DNA from: JAIVJZ01 sp035645695
GTDB taxonomy: Bacteria; Acidobacteriota; Blastocatellia; Pyrinomonadales; Pyrinomonadaceae
Length of the DNA: 64,000 nt
Direction of reading: 5' to 3'
NCBI GenBank assembly: GCA_035645695.1
Contig: DASQMC010000080.1
Location: 1-64,000, forward strand
Shown here piece after piece: positions 1-10,300 of this stretch (position 1 is the stretch's first letter; each line of letters starts with the position of its first letter). Below the pieces are notes generated by a model. The model saw only the letters and a list, made by a program, of their open reading frames with translations. It was not told the origin of the DNA and ran no database searches. A program made the position numbers and the translations under genes.

Positions 1-1
1 A

Positions 2-280
2 GTGCCGAACGTCGTGAACCTCGCGGCGCGCACGCCCGCGACGCACCTGCTCGTCGTGCGCCACCGCGACCGCCCCGGCGTCCTCGCGCAAGTCCTCGAC
101 GCCATCCGCGCCGCACGCATCAACGTGCAGGAGATGGAGAATATCGTCTTCGAGGGCGCGGAGGCCGCCGTCGCCCGCATCAACCTCGAAGCCGCGCCCG
201 ACGCCGCCACGCTCGACCGGCTGCGCGCCGACAACGCCGACATCATCGAACTCGACCTGTTACGACTCAACAGTCAGTAA
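2..280 (+). CDS. serA: C-terminal fragment of D-3-phosphoglycerate dehydrogenase (ACT domain)
   Basis: The gene enters from the left edge, so only its last 92 codons are visible. They form one ACT domain: HLLVVRHRDRPGVLAQV is the usual first strand and ligand loop, followed by INVQEMENIVFEG and a closing LDLLRLNSQ tail. This matches the C-terminal serine-binding regulatory domain of SerA, which oxidises 3-phosphoglycerate in the first step of serine synthesis. serC, the next enzyme of the pathway, lies about 950 bases downstream on the same strand and supports the call. Another ACT-tailed enzyme cannot be excluded because the catalytic part is outside the window. Confidence 0.75.
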   Translation: MPNVVNLAARTPATHLLVVRHRDRPGVLAQVLDAIRAARINVQEMENIVFEGAEAAVARINLEAAPDAATLDRLRADNADIIELDLLRLNSQ

Positions 281-282
281 CT

Positions 283-410
283 AGTTTTCAGTTTTCAGTT
301 TTCAGTTTTCAGCAGCCGGTTTTCAGTTGTTCAAAAGCCATCTTCGGCAACTCGTGTGACAGCCACGTGAAACTGAAAACTGAAAACTGTCTACTGAAAA
401 CTGATTGCTG
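283..410. repeat. Intergenic inverted repeat made of TTTTCAG heptamers
   Basis: The left arm (283-312) is four near-perfect copies of a seven-base word ending in TTTTCAG. The right arm (about 370-405) carries the complementary word CTGAAAA in the same phase. The two arms can fold into a long stem between serA and the SDR gene. It is one of several hairpins of this style in the host DNA and could act as a terminator or RNA-stability element; that role is inferred. Confidence 0.6.
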
Positions 411-421
411 ATAGCCATTTT

Positions 422-1207
422 ATGAAAACCACTCTCATCACGGGCGCGTCGAGCGGGATCGGCGAGGTGTTCGCGCGCCGTCTCGCGGCGCGCGGCGAGA
501 ACGTCGTGCTGGTGGCGCGTTCGGGCGAGAAGTTGACGGCGCTTTGCAACGAACTCGGCCGCGCGCACAACATCAACTGTCAGACCGTCGCGCTGGACTT
601 GACGGAGGTCGGGGCGGCGCGGCGTTTGTTTGACGAGACGGCGCGGCGCGGTTTGGAAGTCGATACGCTCGTCAACAACGCGGGCTTCGGTTCGATGGGC
701 GATCTCCTCTCGCTCGATCTGGAGCGCGAGTTGAACATGATCGATTTGAATGTGAAGTCGCTCGTCGAACTCACCTATCTCTATCTCGCGCCGATGCGCA
801 AAAGGCGGCGCGGCCACATCATCAACGTCGCTTCCGTCGCGGCCTTCCAACCCGTCCCCTACATGGCGACCTACGCGGCCACCAAAGCCTTCGTGCTCTC
901 CTTCACCGAGGCGTTGTGGGACGAAAATCGCGCTTACAACATACACGTGATGGCGCTCTGTCCCGGCGCGACGGAGACCAATTTCTTCAGCGCGGCGGGC
1001 GTTCGGAAGCCGCCCTTTCGCGTCGCCCAGACGGCGGAAGATGTGGTTGCGACCGCCCTGCGTGGACTCGAACGGGGCAAAGGCCATATCATCTCCGGCT
1101 GGATCAACTACGTGCAGACGCAGGCCGAACGCCTCGTGCCGCGCTCGCTCGTCACGCGCATTGCGGGCAAGGCGCTGCGTTCAGGTTTGAACATCAAGAC
1201 CGACTAA
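422..1207 (+). CDS. Short-chain dehydrogenase/reductase (SDR)
   Basis: A 261-residue classical SDR of standard length. The Rossmann cofactor motif TGASSGIG is at residues 7-14, NNAG at 85-88, and the catalytic Ser138, Tyr151 and Lys155 (YAATK) are all present, so it should be an active NAD(P)-dependent oxidoreductase. The tail (residues 200-261) is of the type seen in DltE/YqjQ-like SDRs of unknown substrate. It lies between serA and serC on the same strand, and serC starts 21 bases after its stop, so the two are probably co-transcribed. Neither the substrate nor a role in serine metabolism can be read from the sequence. Confidence 0.88.
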   Translation: MKTTLITGASSGIGEVFARRLAARGENVVLVARSGEKLTALCNELGRAHNINCQTVALDLTEVGAARRLFDETARRGLEVDTLVNNAGFGSMGDLLSLDLERELNMIDLNVKSLVELTYLYLAPMRKRRRGHIINVASVAAFQPVPYMATYAATKAFVLSFTEALWDENRAYNIHVMALCPGATETNFFSAAGVRKPPFRVAQTAEDVVATALRGLERGKGHIISGWINYVQTQAERLVPRSLVTRIAGKALRSGLNIKTD

Positions 1208-1228
1208 ATTCATTTCAGGAAGAGAAAC

Positions 1229-2314
1229 ATGACAGAGAGAATCTACAACTTCAGCGCGGGGCCGGCGGTGCTCCCCGTTCCCGTCCTCGAAGAAGCGCAG
1301 CGCGACATGATGTCGCTCGCCGGCGTCGGCATGTCCGTGATGGAGATCAGCCACCGCTCGAAAACTTTCGACGAGATCATCGGCGGCGCCGAACAGGGCT
1401 TGCGCGAGTTAATGGGCATTCCCGACAATTACAAGGTGCTGTTTTTACAGGGCGGCGCGAGTTTGCAGTTCTCGATGATCCCGATGAACCTGCTGCCCGA
1501 AGGCGCGACGGCCGATTACATCATCACGGGCAGTTGGGGCAAGAAGGCTCTCAAAGAGGCGAAGCGCGCAGGGACGATCAACGTCGCCGCGAGCACCGAA
1601 GACAGCCGCTACTCGCGCACGCCCGAGCAGCACGAACTGAAGCTCTCCCCGAACGCGGCCTACGTTCATCTCACTTCAAACGAAACGATTGAGGGCGTCG
1701 AATGGAAAGACCTGCCCGACGTGGGCGACGCACCGCTCGTCTCCGACGCATCGTCGAACATCCTCTCGCGCGTCGAGCCGGTGGAGCGGTATGCGCTCAT
1801 CTACGCGGGCGCGCAGAAGAACATGGGGCCTTCGGGTCTGACCGTTGTCATCATCCGCGAAGACCTGCTGGCGCGCGCGCCTTCCGGCCTCCACACGATG
1901 CTCGACTATCGCACGCACGTCGAAAACGATTCGCTCTACAACACGCCGAACACGTGGGGCATCTACATCCTCAACCTCGTCTGCAAGTGGCTCAAAGGCA
2001 AAGGCGGCCTCACCGGGATGCAGCGCGACAACGAGGCGAAGGCCAAACTGCTCTACGACGCTATCGACGCGGGCGACTTCTATCGCGGCCACGCCGCGCC
2101 CGAATCGCGCTCGCTGATGAACGTCACGTTCCGCCTGCCTTCGGAAGATTTGGAAAAGCAGTTCGTCCGCGAAGCGACCGCCGCCGGGCTTGACGGCCTC
2201 AAAGGCCATCGCTCCGTCGGCGGCCTGCGTGCCTCGATCTACAACGCTTTCCCGCGCGAGGGCGTCGAAACATTGGTCGAATTTATGAAGGAGTTCGAGC
2301 GGAAGAACGGCTGA
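1229..2314 (+). CDS. serC: Phosphoserine aminotransferase
   Basis: A 361-residue class V PLP aminotransferase. It opens with the SerC signature YNFSAGPAVLP, has the phosphate-binding LQGGASLQF segment near residue 75, and has the PLP lysine K197 in AGAQKNMGPSG. Length and motif order are those of complete SerC. It transfers an amino group from glutamate to 3-phosphohydroxypyruvate to give phosphoserine in the cytoplasm, directly after SerA in the pathway. The start at 1229 is preceded by AGGAAGAG at good spacing. Together with the serA fragment it marks a serine-synthesis locus. Confidence 0.96.
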   Translation: MTERIYNFSAGPAVLPVPVLEEAQRDMMSLAGVGMSVMEISHRSKTFDEIIGGAEQGLRELMGIPDNYKVLFLQGGASLQFSMIPMNLLPEGATADYIITGSWGKKALKEAKRAGTINVAASTEDSRYSRTPEQHELKLSPNAAYVHLTSNETIEGVEWKDLPDVGDAPLVSDASSNILSRVEPVERYALIYAGAQKNMGPSGLTVVIIREDLLARAPSGLHTMLDYRTHVENDSLYNTPNTWGIYILNLVCKWLKGKGGLTGMQRDNEAKAKLLYDAIDAGDFYRGHAAPESRSLMNVTFRLPSEDLEKQFVREATAAGLDGLKGHRSVGGLRASIYNAFPREGVETLVEFMKEFERKNG

Positions 2315-2347
2315 ATCGCGTTCGGCTCGGCGGAAGGTGAGGGCTTG

Positions 2348-2950
2348 ATGAGCGCCACTGAGATAATCACCGAAACAGCGTCGTCTCTAACCATCAATGC
2401 GCGCGCGCTCGACCTGACGGACGAGAGATTTTTAGAGCTCTGCCAGGACAACCGCGACCTGCGCCTTGAGATGACCGCCAATGGAGAACTCATCGTCATG
2501 GGGCCGACCAACACGGAAACCGGACGACGCAACGCCGGACTCAATTTCCAACTTTACCTTTGGGCGAGACAAGACGGCACGGGCGTCTGCTTCGATTCGT
2601 CCGCGGGATTCACCTTGCCGAACGGCGCGAAGGTCTCGCCGGACGCTTCGTGGATCACGAGGCGTCGCTATGAAGCGTTGAGCGATGAAGAGCGCGAGCG
2701 GTTCGCGCCTTTGTGTCCGGACTTCGTCATAGAGTTGCGAAGTAAGACAGATCGGTTAACGCGCCTGCAAGCGAAGATGGTCGAGTATATGGAGAACGGT
2801 GCGCGGCTCGGCTGGTTGATTGATCCGGCGGCGCGGAGAGTTTATATCTATCGCCCCGGTCAGGAGGCGGAGATGCTGGAGAATCCCGAGGCGGTCGCGG
2901 GCGACCCCGTGCTGCCGGGCTTCCGCCTGCAACTGAACGAAATCTGGTAG
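2348..2950 (+). CDS. Uma2-family (DUF820) nuclease-fold protein
   Basis: A 200-residue protein of the Uma2 family, which has a PD-(D/E)XK nuclease-like fold and is greatly expanded in cyanobacteria, Chloroflexi and Acidobacteriota. The family motifs are visible: LPNGAKVSPDASWI supplies the acidic residue, and PDFVIELRSKTDRL supplies the E-x-(R/K) part. Near the C-terminus YMENGARLGWLIDP and VYIYRPG are typical. ATG 2348 is preferred to the TTG one codon earlier because GGTGAGGG lies upstream. Its biological role is not established for the family. It follows serC by about 30 bases. Confidence 0.88.
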   Translation: MSATEIITETASSLTINARALDLTDERFLELCQDNRDLRLEMTANGELIVMGPTNTETGRRNAGLNFQLYLWARQDGTGVCFDSSAGFTLPNGAKVSPDASWITRRRYEALSDEERERFAPLCPDFVIELRSKTDRLTRLQAKMVEYMENGARLGWLIDPAARRVYIYRPGQEAEMLENPEAVAGDPVLPGFRLQLNEIW

Positions 2951-2999
2951 CTCACCGAATCGGACGAACGCTAACCCTCGATCTTTCAACTCACAGTAC

Positions 3000-4094
3000 A
3001 TGAAAAAACTTTCCTTATTCTTTACCTTGCTCTTAATCTGCGCCGCGCTGGTCGCGAGTTTTTCATTCGCTCAGCCATCGGCGCAGCGACCCGCACCGAA
3101 TCCTGCCGCAGGCGGCGACGGCGTGACGCTGGCCGCAGAGAAACACCTGCGCAACGTGCGCCAGTTGACGTTTGGCGGCGAGAACGCCGAGGCGTATTTC
3201 AGCGGCGACGGCACGCAACTCATCTTCCAGTCGAAGCGCGACGGGCGCGGCTGCGATCAGATCTACACGATGCGCGCCGACGGCTCCGACGTGCGCATGG
3301 TTTCAACCGGCCGGGGGCGCACGACCTGTTCCTACATCTTCCCCAAAAAACCGAAGCGCATCCTTTATGCCTCGACGCATCTCGGCTCGCCCGACTGCCC
3401 GCCCAATCCCGATTTCTCGAAGGGCTACGTCTGGGCGATCTACCCTTCGTATGACATTTTCACGGCCGACGCCGACGGTTCGAACCCGCGCGCGCTGACG
3501 ACGACAGCGGGCTACGACGCCGAGGCGACCATCTCGCCCGACGGCAAGCGCATCATCTTCACCTCGATGCGCGACGGCGACTTGGACCTTTACACGATGG
3601 ATGCGAACGGGGGCAACGTGCGGCGTCTGACGACGGAACTCGGCTACGACGGCGGCGCGTTCTTCTCTGCCGACGGCAAGCAGATCGTCTATCGCTCCTA
3701 CCATCCGAAGACGCCCGAACAGATCGCGCGCTACCGGCAGAAGCTCGGCGAGAATTTGATCGAGCCGACCGTCTTCGAGGTCTGGGTGATGAACGCCGAC
3801 GGCACGAACAAGCGGCAGGTGACGAAACTCGGCGCGGCCAGTTTCGCGCCCTACTTCTTCCCCGGCGGCAGGCGCATCATCTTCTCCTCGAACGTCAACG
3901 ACCCCAAGCGGCGCAACTTCGACCTCTACGCCATCGACGTGGACGGGACGAACTTCGAGCGCATCACCTACGAAGAGACTTTCGACGGCTTCCCGATGTT
4001 CACGCCGGACGGCAGGAAACTTGTCTTCGCCTCCAACCGCAACGCGAAGGCGCGCGGCGACACGAACATCTTCATCGCCGACTGGGTGAAATAA
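3000..4094 (+). CDS. Secreted PD40/TolB-like beta-propeller protein
   Basis: The 364-residue product begins with a signal peptide (residues 1-25, MKKLSLFFTLLL core, cleavage near SFAQ). It then carries at least five WD40-like PD40 repeats, recognisable by recurring FSGDGTQLIF, SPDGKRIIFTS, FSADGKQIVY, FPGGRRIIFSS and FTPDGRKLVFAS blocks. These form a TolB-like propeller expected in the periplasm or outside the cell. Such proteins bind partners or sugars rather than act as enzymes. It is followed by a secreted aminopeptidase in the same direction, and both appear to belong to an exported-protein set. The partner is unknown. Confidence 0.85.
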   Translation: MKKLSLFFTLLLICAALVASFSFAQPSAQRPAPNPAAGGDGVTLAAEKHLRNVRQLTFGGENAEAYFSGDGTQLIFQSKRDGRGCDQIYTMRADGSDVRMVSTGRGRTTCSYIFPKKPKRILYASTHLGSPDCPPNPDFSKGYVWAIYPSYDIFTADADGSNPRALTTTAGYDAEATISPDGKRIIFTSMRDGDLDLYTMDANGGNVRRLTTELGYDGGAFFSADGKQIVYRSYHPKTPEQIARYRQKLGENLIEPTVFEVWVMNADGTNKRQVTKLGAASFAPYFFPGGRRIIFSSNVNDPKRRNFDLYAIDVDGTNFERITYEETFDGFPMFTPDGRKLVFASNRNAKARGDTNIFIADWVK

Positions 4095-4095
4095 A

Positions 4096-4213
4096 GAGTT
4101 GTCAGTTGTCCGTGGTCGGTTGTCCGTTGTTTTGCTTCTTTCTTAATTGGAGATGTTCATCTTCAGGATGCCGCTTAGCAGTCATATGCGACTGACAACT
4201 GACCACGGACGGG
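4096..4213. repeat. Intergenic inverted repeat with GTTGTCCGT-type words
   Basis: The left arm (about 4098-4131) repeats TTGTCAG/TTGTCCG words. The right arm (4190-4211) is the complement, ACTGACAACTGACCACGGAC. It lies between the propeller and peptidase genes, with an unrelated loop of about 60 bases. The same word pair recurs at 20590-20690. Confidence 0.55.
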
Positions 4214-4223
4214 TTTTAGACTT

Positions 4224-6278
4224 ATGAGACGCAAAATTTTTCAACTATTGCTGGTCGCCGTGATGGCGGCGAGCGCGTTCGCGCAGCAGGGGGGCGGATC
4301 AAGTCGAAGCGATGTGAGCTTGGAACGTTTGCGCGCGCACGTCGAGTATCTAGCCTCGGACAAGTTGGCGGGCAGGCGCACGGGGACGCCTGGCGCAACC
4401 GAGGCGGCGCAGTACATCGCGTTGGAGTTTCAACGCTACGGTTTAAGCGGCGGCGTCAAATGGCCTGCGGGCACGAAGGAACGCCTGCCCGCCTACATGC
4501 AGAAGTTCCCTTACGTCTCCGGCGTCGAACTCGGCAAAGGGAACGCGATGACGTTCACGACGCGCGGGGGCGAGTTGGCGACGAGCACGCGCGCCCGGAC
4601 GCTCGACCTGCGCATCGGCGAGGATTGGATGCCGCTCGCATGGAGCGCGAACGCGCGCGTGGCGGACAGCCCCGTCACCTATGTCGGCTATGGCATCACC
4701 GCGGCCGAGTTACAACATGACGACTACGCGGGCGTGGACGCGCGCGGCCGCATCGCGCTCGCCTTCGCGGGCACGCCGGACGGCGACAACCCGCACGGCC
4801 GCTTCGCGCGCTTCGCCGACCTTCGCTTCAAAGCGGCTGCGGCGCGCGACCACGGCGCGCTCGCGCTCGTCGTCATCGCGCGCGAGGAGAATTTCAAGGA
4901 AGAAAAAAACGCGCGCCTGCGCGTCGATGAAAGCGTCGTTGCGGGCGATGCGGGGATTCCGGTCGTCGTCGTTTCGCGGCAGGTGGCGCGGCGCGTCGTC
5001 GAGACGGAGGCCGCGCCGCTCGTGACGTTCGAGAAACTGGAGAGGGAGTTAAGCGACAAAACGCAGGGCGCGCCTGCGGGCGGCGGCGAAAAGACGGGGC
5101 AGGGGGGCGTGCGCGCCAATCACTCGAAGATGCTGAGGAACGCGGCCTTCCGGCTGGCGACCGAGATCGTGCGGCGCGAAGCCCCGGCGGCCAACGTCGT
5201 CGGGATTCTCGAAGGCTCCGACGCGAAGTTGAAGAATGAAGTCGTCGTCATCGGCGCGCACTACGATCACCTCGGGCGCGGCGGGCAGGGCAGTCTCGCG
5301 TCGCGCGAGGGCGAGATTCACCACGGCGCGGATGATAACGCTTCCGGGGTGGCGGGCTTGCTCGAACTCGCGCGCACGTTCGCCGAAGGGCGCAGGGCGG
5401 TGCGCCGCACGATGGTCTTCATTGCGTTCGGCGGCGAGGAGGAGGGCTTGCTCGGTTCTAGCTATTACGTGAGGAATCCGTCCCTGCCGCTCGCGCGGAC
5501 GGTGGCGATGATCAACCTCGACATGATCGGACGGATGAAGGAGAACAAGTTGATGGTGGGCGGCACCGGCACGTCGGCCGAGTGGAAACAATGGATCGAG
5601 AAGGTCAATAGCGACCTGCGCGTTAACGTTAAGACGGCGGCGGCGGGCGCGACTTCGGCGAAGGAGCAGGGCGAGCGGGGAGGCTACCCGGTTGTCATAG
5701 GCGCGAACGGCGAGACGGTTGCGACGGTCACGCCGGGCGGGCGTTTCGCTTTGACCTTGACGGAAGACGGTTTCGGGCCGAGCGACCACGCATCTTTCTA
5801 CGCCAAACAGACGCCCGTGCTTTTCTTCTGGACGGGCACGCACGAGGACTATCACAAGCCTTCGGACACCGCCGACCGCATCAACTACGAAGGCGAACTC
5901 CGCATCGTCTCTTTCGTCGGAGACATCGTGCGCGCTTTGGACGCAAGCGATGCGCGCCCGACCTACACGGTCGCCAAATCGGATGCGGCGGCCGGGCGTT
6001 CCACCGGCTTCCGCGTCTACCTCGGCACGATCCCCAGCTACGCCGAAGGCAACGGCGACGGCCTGAAACTCGACGCCGTGCGCGAAGACTCTCCGGCGGC
6101 GAAGGCCGGTTTGAAGGCGGGCGACGTGATAGTCAAACTGGCCGGGCGCGACGTGCGCAACGTCTACGATTACACTTACGCGCTCGGCGAGATGCGTGCC
6201 GGGGTGGAGTATGAAGTGGAGGCGATGCGCGCGGGCGAGCGACTGAAATTGAAACTGACGCCGGTGGCGAGGCGATAG
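4224..6278 (+). CDS. Secreted M28 aminopeptidase with PA insert and C-terminal PDZ
   Basis: A 684-residue zinc aminopeptidase. It has a signal peptide (residues 1-20, ending SAFAQ) and a protease-associated insert in the first half. The M28 core has all metal and catalytic blocks: GAHYDHLG (His), GADDNASGVAG (Asp), GGEEEGLLGS (Glu pair), NLDMIGR (Asp) and SDHASFY (His). A C-terminal PDZ domain follows (about residues 600-684, with LKAGDVIVKLAGRDV). It should release N-terminal residues from peptides outside the cytoplasm. The PDZ may guide substrate C-termini. This domain order is common in Acidobacteriota. No key residue appears to be missing. Confidence 0.92.
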   Translation: MRRKIFQLLLVAVMAASAFAQQGGGSSRSDVSLERLRAHVEYLASDKLAGRRTGTPGATEAAQYIALEFQRYGLSGGVKWPAGTKERLPAYMQKFPYVSGVELGKGNAMTFTTRGGELATSTRARTLDLRIGEDWMPLAWSANARVADSPVTYVGYGITAAELQHDDYAGVDARGRIALAFAGTPDGDNPHGRFARFADLRFKAAAARDHGALALVVIAREENFKEEKNARLRVDESVVAGDAGIPVVVVSRQVARRVVETEAAPLVTFEKLERELSDKTQGAPAGGGEKTGQGGVRANHSKMLRNAAFRLATEIVRREAPAANVVGILEGSDAKLKNEVVVIGAHYDHLGRGGQGSLASREGEIHHGADDNASGVAGLLELARTFAEGRRAVRRTMVFIAFGGEEEGLLGSSYYVRNPSLPLARTVAMINLDMIGRMKENKLMVGGTGTSAEWKQWIEKVNSDLRVNVKTAAAGATSAKEQGERGGYPVVIGANGETVATVTPGGRFALTLTEDGFGPSDHASFYAKQTPVLFFWTGTHEDYHKPSDTADRINYEGELRIVSFVGDIVRALDASDARPTYTVAKSDAAAGRSTGFRVYLGTIPSYAEGNGDGLKLDAVREDSPAAKAGLKAGDVIVKLAGRDVRNVYDYTYALGEMRAGVEYEVEAMRAGERLKLKLTPVARR

Positions 6279-6284
6279 AAGACA

Positions 6285-6369
6285 GGGGAAAAGGGGGAAG
6301 GGTTAAAGGGTAAAGGTGGAGCAGCTTAAACGGCTCTTTACCTTTACCCTTTAACCCTTCCCCTTTTCC
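6285..6369. terminator. Long purine/pyrimidine hairpin between convergent genes
   Basis: The left arm 6285-6316 reads as runs of GGGAA/GGGTTAAA words and the right arm 6341-6369 is its complement, giving a stem of about 28 base pairs with a loop of about 24. It lies exactly between the convergent M28 and RRM genes, so a two-way terminator role is likely. No clear T-tract follows on the plus strand. Confidence 0.55.
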
Positions 6370-6378
6370 CGACTGATT

Positions 6379-6801
6379 TTACCAGCGGGGTTCGCGGTCG
6401 CCGCCGCCGCCGCTCCCGCCACGGTCGCGGCCACCGCCGCCACCGCCGTAGCCGCCGCCGCCACCGCCGTAACCGCCGCCGCCACCGCGACCGCCGCCAC
6501 CGCCGCCGCCATAGCCGCCGCGACCACCGCCGCCACCACCGCCTCCGCGATCCTCGCGCGGGCGGGCCTCGTTGACCGTCAGGGCACGGCCGCCGAGGTC
6601 TTTGCCGTTGAATTGTTCGATGGCTGCCGCCGCGCCTTCCGGCGTCGTCATCTCGACGAAGCCGAAGCCGCGCGAACGACCCGTCTCGCGATCCTCGATG
6701 ACGGATGCCGAATCCACCTCTCCCGCCTGCGAGAACAGATCGCGCAGTTCGTCGCTCGTGGTGCGGAAAGAGAGGTTCCCCACGTAAAGTTTCGTACCCA
6801 T
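6379..6801 (-). CDS. Glycine-rich RRM RNA-binding protein
   Basis: A 140-residue protein with one RRM (about residues 2-80): RNP2 is KLYVGNLSF and RNP1 is RSRGFGFVEM. The C-terminal tail is almost pure Gly/Arg/Tyr (RGG-like repeats). Its sequence repeats make a GC-rich tract at 6390-6550. The start at 6801 is preceded by AAGGG. An in-frame extension to 6939 is rejected because it has no RRM homology and no ribosome site. This architecture matches cyanobacterial and acidobacterial cold-inducible Rbp proteins that bind single-stranded RNA. The function here is inferred from the family. Confidence 0.9.
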   Translation of the reverse strand: MGTKLYVGNLSFRTTSDELRDLFSQAGEVDSASVIEDRETGRSRGFGFVEMTTPEGAAAAIEQFNGKDLGGRALTVNEARPREDRGGGGGGGGRGGYGGGGGGGRGGGGGYGGGGGGYGGGGGGRDRGGSGGGGDREPRW

Positions 6802-7371
6802 ATCTTTTTCCCTTAAAAGTCGAAGGAAGCGCGGGCGTCTTTCAGACCAGGCCGGCGGAGTCTTCGGAAAAGTCTCCGGCAAACGGCTCGGCGGCGACAA
6901 CACGCCCGATGCTCTGACATTAACGAGAGCGGCTTCCAACAGATTGATAACCTAACCTCACTCTCTCCCCGGCCGGACGCCGTCGCCTAACTTCAGTCGC
7001 GGGCAGGCACATCACCGTAGATGCGCGAGAGCGGGAACTTTGAGCGGGCAAAAGTATGAACGCAATCGCCGCCGAGCGCAAGAGATAAGTTCGGCCGCGC
7101 GCGACGGGGAAAACCCGCGCGCAAGAAGCGGAAAACGTTCGCGGCGCGTGAGAGCACGGGCGCGTGCGCGCACCGCGACTCGAACACGATGCCGGGCGCG
7201 CCGCCGCGCATGATTTTGCTCTTGAAATGCTAGGTGCTTTGTCGCAGAATGTCCGCAGACGAACAGGCGAGTTCTTCTGAGTCATGCCAAGTTGCCGCCG
7301 TGGGCATGCGGCTCGCTGTTTATCACGCCATCCAAGCTACGCTTATCGGGGCTATAAGGAATCCGCATAAT
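6802..7371. other. Gene-free stretch between rbp and the TPR-kinase
   Basis: This stretch of about 570 bases separates divergent genes and must hold both promoters. I see no repeat, RNA gene or convincing ORF in it. Open frames here are GC-driven and lack ribosome sites. Confidence 0.4.
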
Positions 7372-10300
7372 ATGATCGGGCAGACTATTTCCCATTACCG
7401 CATTCTGGAACAGATCGGAGAGGGCGGGATGGGGGTGGTCTATGAAGCGGAAGACACGCGGCTCGGCAGGCGCGTCGCCATCAAAATCCCTTCCGCCGCG
7501 CACGACAGCCACAGCCACCACGCGCGTTTCCTGCGCGAAGCCCGCTCCATCTCCGCGCTCAGCCACGCCCACATCGCCACGCTTTTCGACTACGGCGAGA
7601 CGGCCGACGGCCGGCCTTTCATCGTCATGGAACTCGTCAACGGGCGCGAACTCGGCGACTTGATGCGCGCCGGAGAGTTGTCGCTTGCGCGCGCCATCGA
7701 GATCATCGCGGACGTGGCCGAGGCGCTTTCCGAAGCGCACCGTCGCGGCATCATCCACCGCGATGTCAAACCCTCGAACGTTATCATCGACGAGCGCGGC
7801 GAGGTGAAAGTGCTCGACTTCGGGCTGGCGAAGCTCATCAACGAAGAGGCGGAAATCGACCAGAACGGCGTGACGCTGGCGGGCATTAAAACGCGTAGCG
7901 ACGTAATGCTCGGCACGCCGCTCTATCTTTCGCCCGAACAGGCGAAGGCCGCCCCCGTCGATGGGCGCAGCGACATTTTCAGTCTCGGCGCGCTGCTCTA
8001 CGAGAGCATCACGGGACGCCCGGCCTTCTCCGGCGCGACCGTCGCGGAGATCGCGGGGCAGGTGCTCCACGTCACACCGCCCCCGCCATCGCAATTCAAC
8101 CGGCTCGTCCCCCCCGAACTCGACCGCGTAACCCTGAAAGCTCTCGCCAAGCAACCCGAAGATCGTTACCAGAAGGCCGAGGAATTGGTCGCGGATTTGC
8201 GCGCGCTCAGTTTTCATTTCTCCGAGTTGGACGATACGCGCACGCCGACCATGATCTCGTTCGTGCCCGGCGGGAGCCGCACCAACGCGCACCGCGCCAC
8301 TTCGCTCACGACGCTCTCGGACAACCTGCGCCGCCCGCGCCTTTCCATTGCGGCCGTCCTCGTCGGCATCGCCGTCCTCGCGGGCTTTGCGTGGGGCGCG
8401 AGTTGGCTGTTGCGCCACAAGCCGCACGAACCCTCCGAAGAGGCGAAAGCCGCCTACGAGTTAGGCACGAATTTGCTGCGCGAGGGCGCTTACTACCAGG
8501 CGAGCCGCCGTTTGCTGCAAGCCACCACGCTCGACGATAAATTCGTGCTGGCGCACGCGCGATTGGCAGAGGCTTTGACCGAACTCGACGACGCGGACGG
8601 CGCGCGTGATTCGATGCTGCGCGCCTCTTCGCACGCCGCCGAAAGCGACGCCCTCTCGCAAGTGGATGCCCTGCGCCTCGAAGCGATCCGCGCGACCGTC
8701 TCGCGCAACTTCACGCGCGCCGTCGGCTCGTACCAGCAGATCGCGCGCCAGATGCCCGGCCGCGCCGACGTGTATGTTGACCTCGGCCGCGCCTACGAGA
8801 GAACGGATCAGCTCAAAGAAGCGATTGAAAGTTACTTCGAGGCGACGAACCGCGATCCGAAGAACGCGACGGCCTACCTGCGCATCGGCATTCTCGCCAC
8901 GCGCCAGTCGAATCCCGCAAGCGCCATCTCGGCCTTCGACAAGGCCGAACAGATTTACAAGGAATACGCCAACACCGAAGGCCAGACCGAAGTGCTCTAC
9001 CGTCGCGGCTATCTCTCGCGCACCGTCGGCAAACTCGACGAGGCGCACGCGCAGTTGCAGGAAGCGCTCGACATGGCGAAGGCGGGCGGCAACCTGTCGC
9101 AGCGCATCAACACGCTTTTGCAGTTGAGCGCGGTCGCCACGAATAAGAACAACCCGGAAGGCGCGCAAGCCTACGCGAGCGAGGCGGTCGAACTGGCGCG
9201 CGCAAACGGCATGGAGAATCTCATCGCGCTCGCGCTCGTAGACCTCGGCAACACCTTTCTCGGTCAGGGCAATTACGCCGAGGCCGAAAAGTACTTGAAG
9301 CAGGGGTTGATGTTTGCGCAGCGCAGCAACGCTTCACGTCACGCGGCCAAAGCGAACGGCAACCTCGGCAGCCTGCGCTTGCAGCAGGGCAACACCGACG
9401 AGGGCATCCGTTATCTCCAGCAGGCGCTCGAATTCTATAGCTCGGGCGGCTACCGGAAAGAGGAGGCGCAGGCGAACGCCCTGCTCGGACGCGCCAAACG
9501 TCAGAAAGGCAACTACGAGGAAGCTCTGAGCGCGTTTGAGCAGACTCTCAAACTGGCCGAACAGATGGCCGACCGCTCGCTGGCGGCCGTGGCGCGTTCC
9601 GAGATCGGCAACGTGCTTCTCCAGCAGGACAAGTATCTGGAGGCGCTCCAGCATTTCGATGAGAGTTACAAGATCGACAAGTCTCTCAACAACGAACTGC
9701 GCAGCGGCTACGGCCTGTGCAATCGCGGCGAAGTGCTCTGGCCGCTCGGCAGGTACGACGAGGCGCGTTCGATGTTCGAGCAGGCGCTCGTCGTCGCCGA
9801 AAAGCCGGGCGGTAAGAATAAAGAGCTACTGGCGTTTATCTATCAGGGTCAGGCGGACATGGCTTTGAGCCGGCGAAACTTCGCCGACGCCAAAACTAAA
9901 GCCGAGCAGGCTCTGGCGGCGGCGGGCGCGCAAAACAAAATGACCTCCATCGAAGCGCGACGCGTTCTGGGGCTGGCGCAAACTTTTTCCGGGGCGCGCG
10001 CCGCCGGTATCGAGACGTGCAAAGAAGCCCTCGCGGGCGCGAGAGAGATGGGCGACCCGTGGCTCATCTCCAACGCCCAACTCGCGCTCGCCGAAGCCCT
10101 GCTCGAAGGCGGCCAAGCGGCCGCGGCCCTCGCCAACGCACAGGAAGTGCAGCCCATTTTCGCCCGCTCGGGACAAAAAGTTTCGGAGTGGCGCGCGTCT
10201 CTGGTCGCGGCGCGCGCCAGCAATCAGGCGGGCAATCCGGGGGCGGCACGCGATTACGCGTCCCGCGTGACCAATTTGCTTGCGGAACTCCAACAGAAAT

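Noticed and set aside
283..330. Tandem TTTTCAG words as a possible CRISPR array
   Set aside because: Units are only seven bases with no spacers, and the complement follows as a stem.
323..1087. Long minus-strand open frame opposite the SDR gene
   Set aside because: It is the antisense shadow of a clear SDR gene in GC-rich DNA, with no protein-family features.
6351..6539. Ala/Val-repeat frame overlapping the RRM gene
   Set aside because: It is the glycine-repeat tail of the RRM protein read out of frame.
7282..8427. Long minus-strand frame opposite the TPR-kinase
   Set aside because: The plus-strand kinase motifs are unmistakable. The reverse frame is Arg/Asp/Val-rich, as expected of a shadow.
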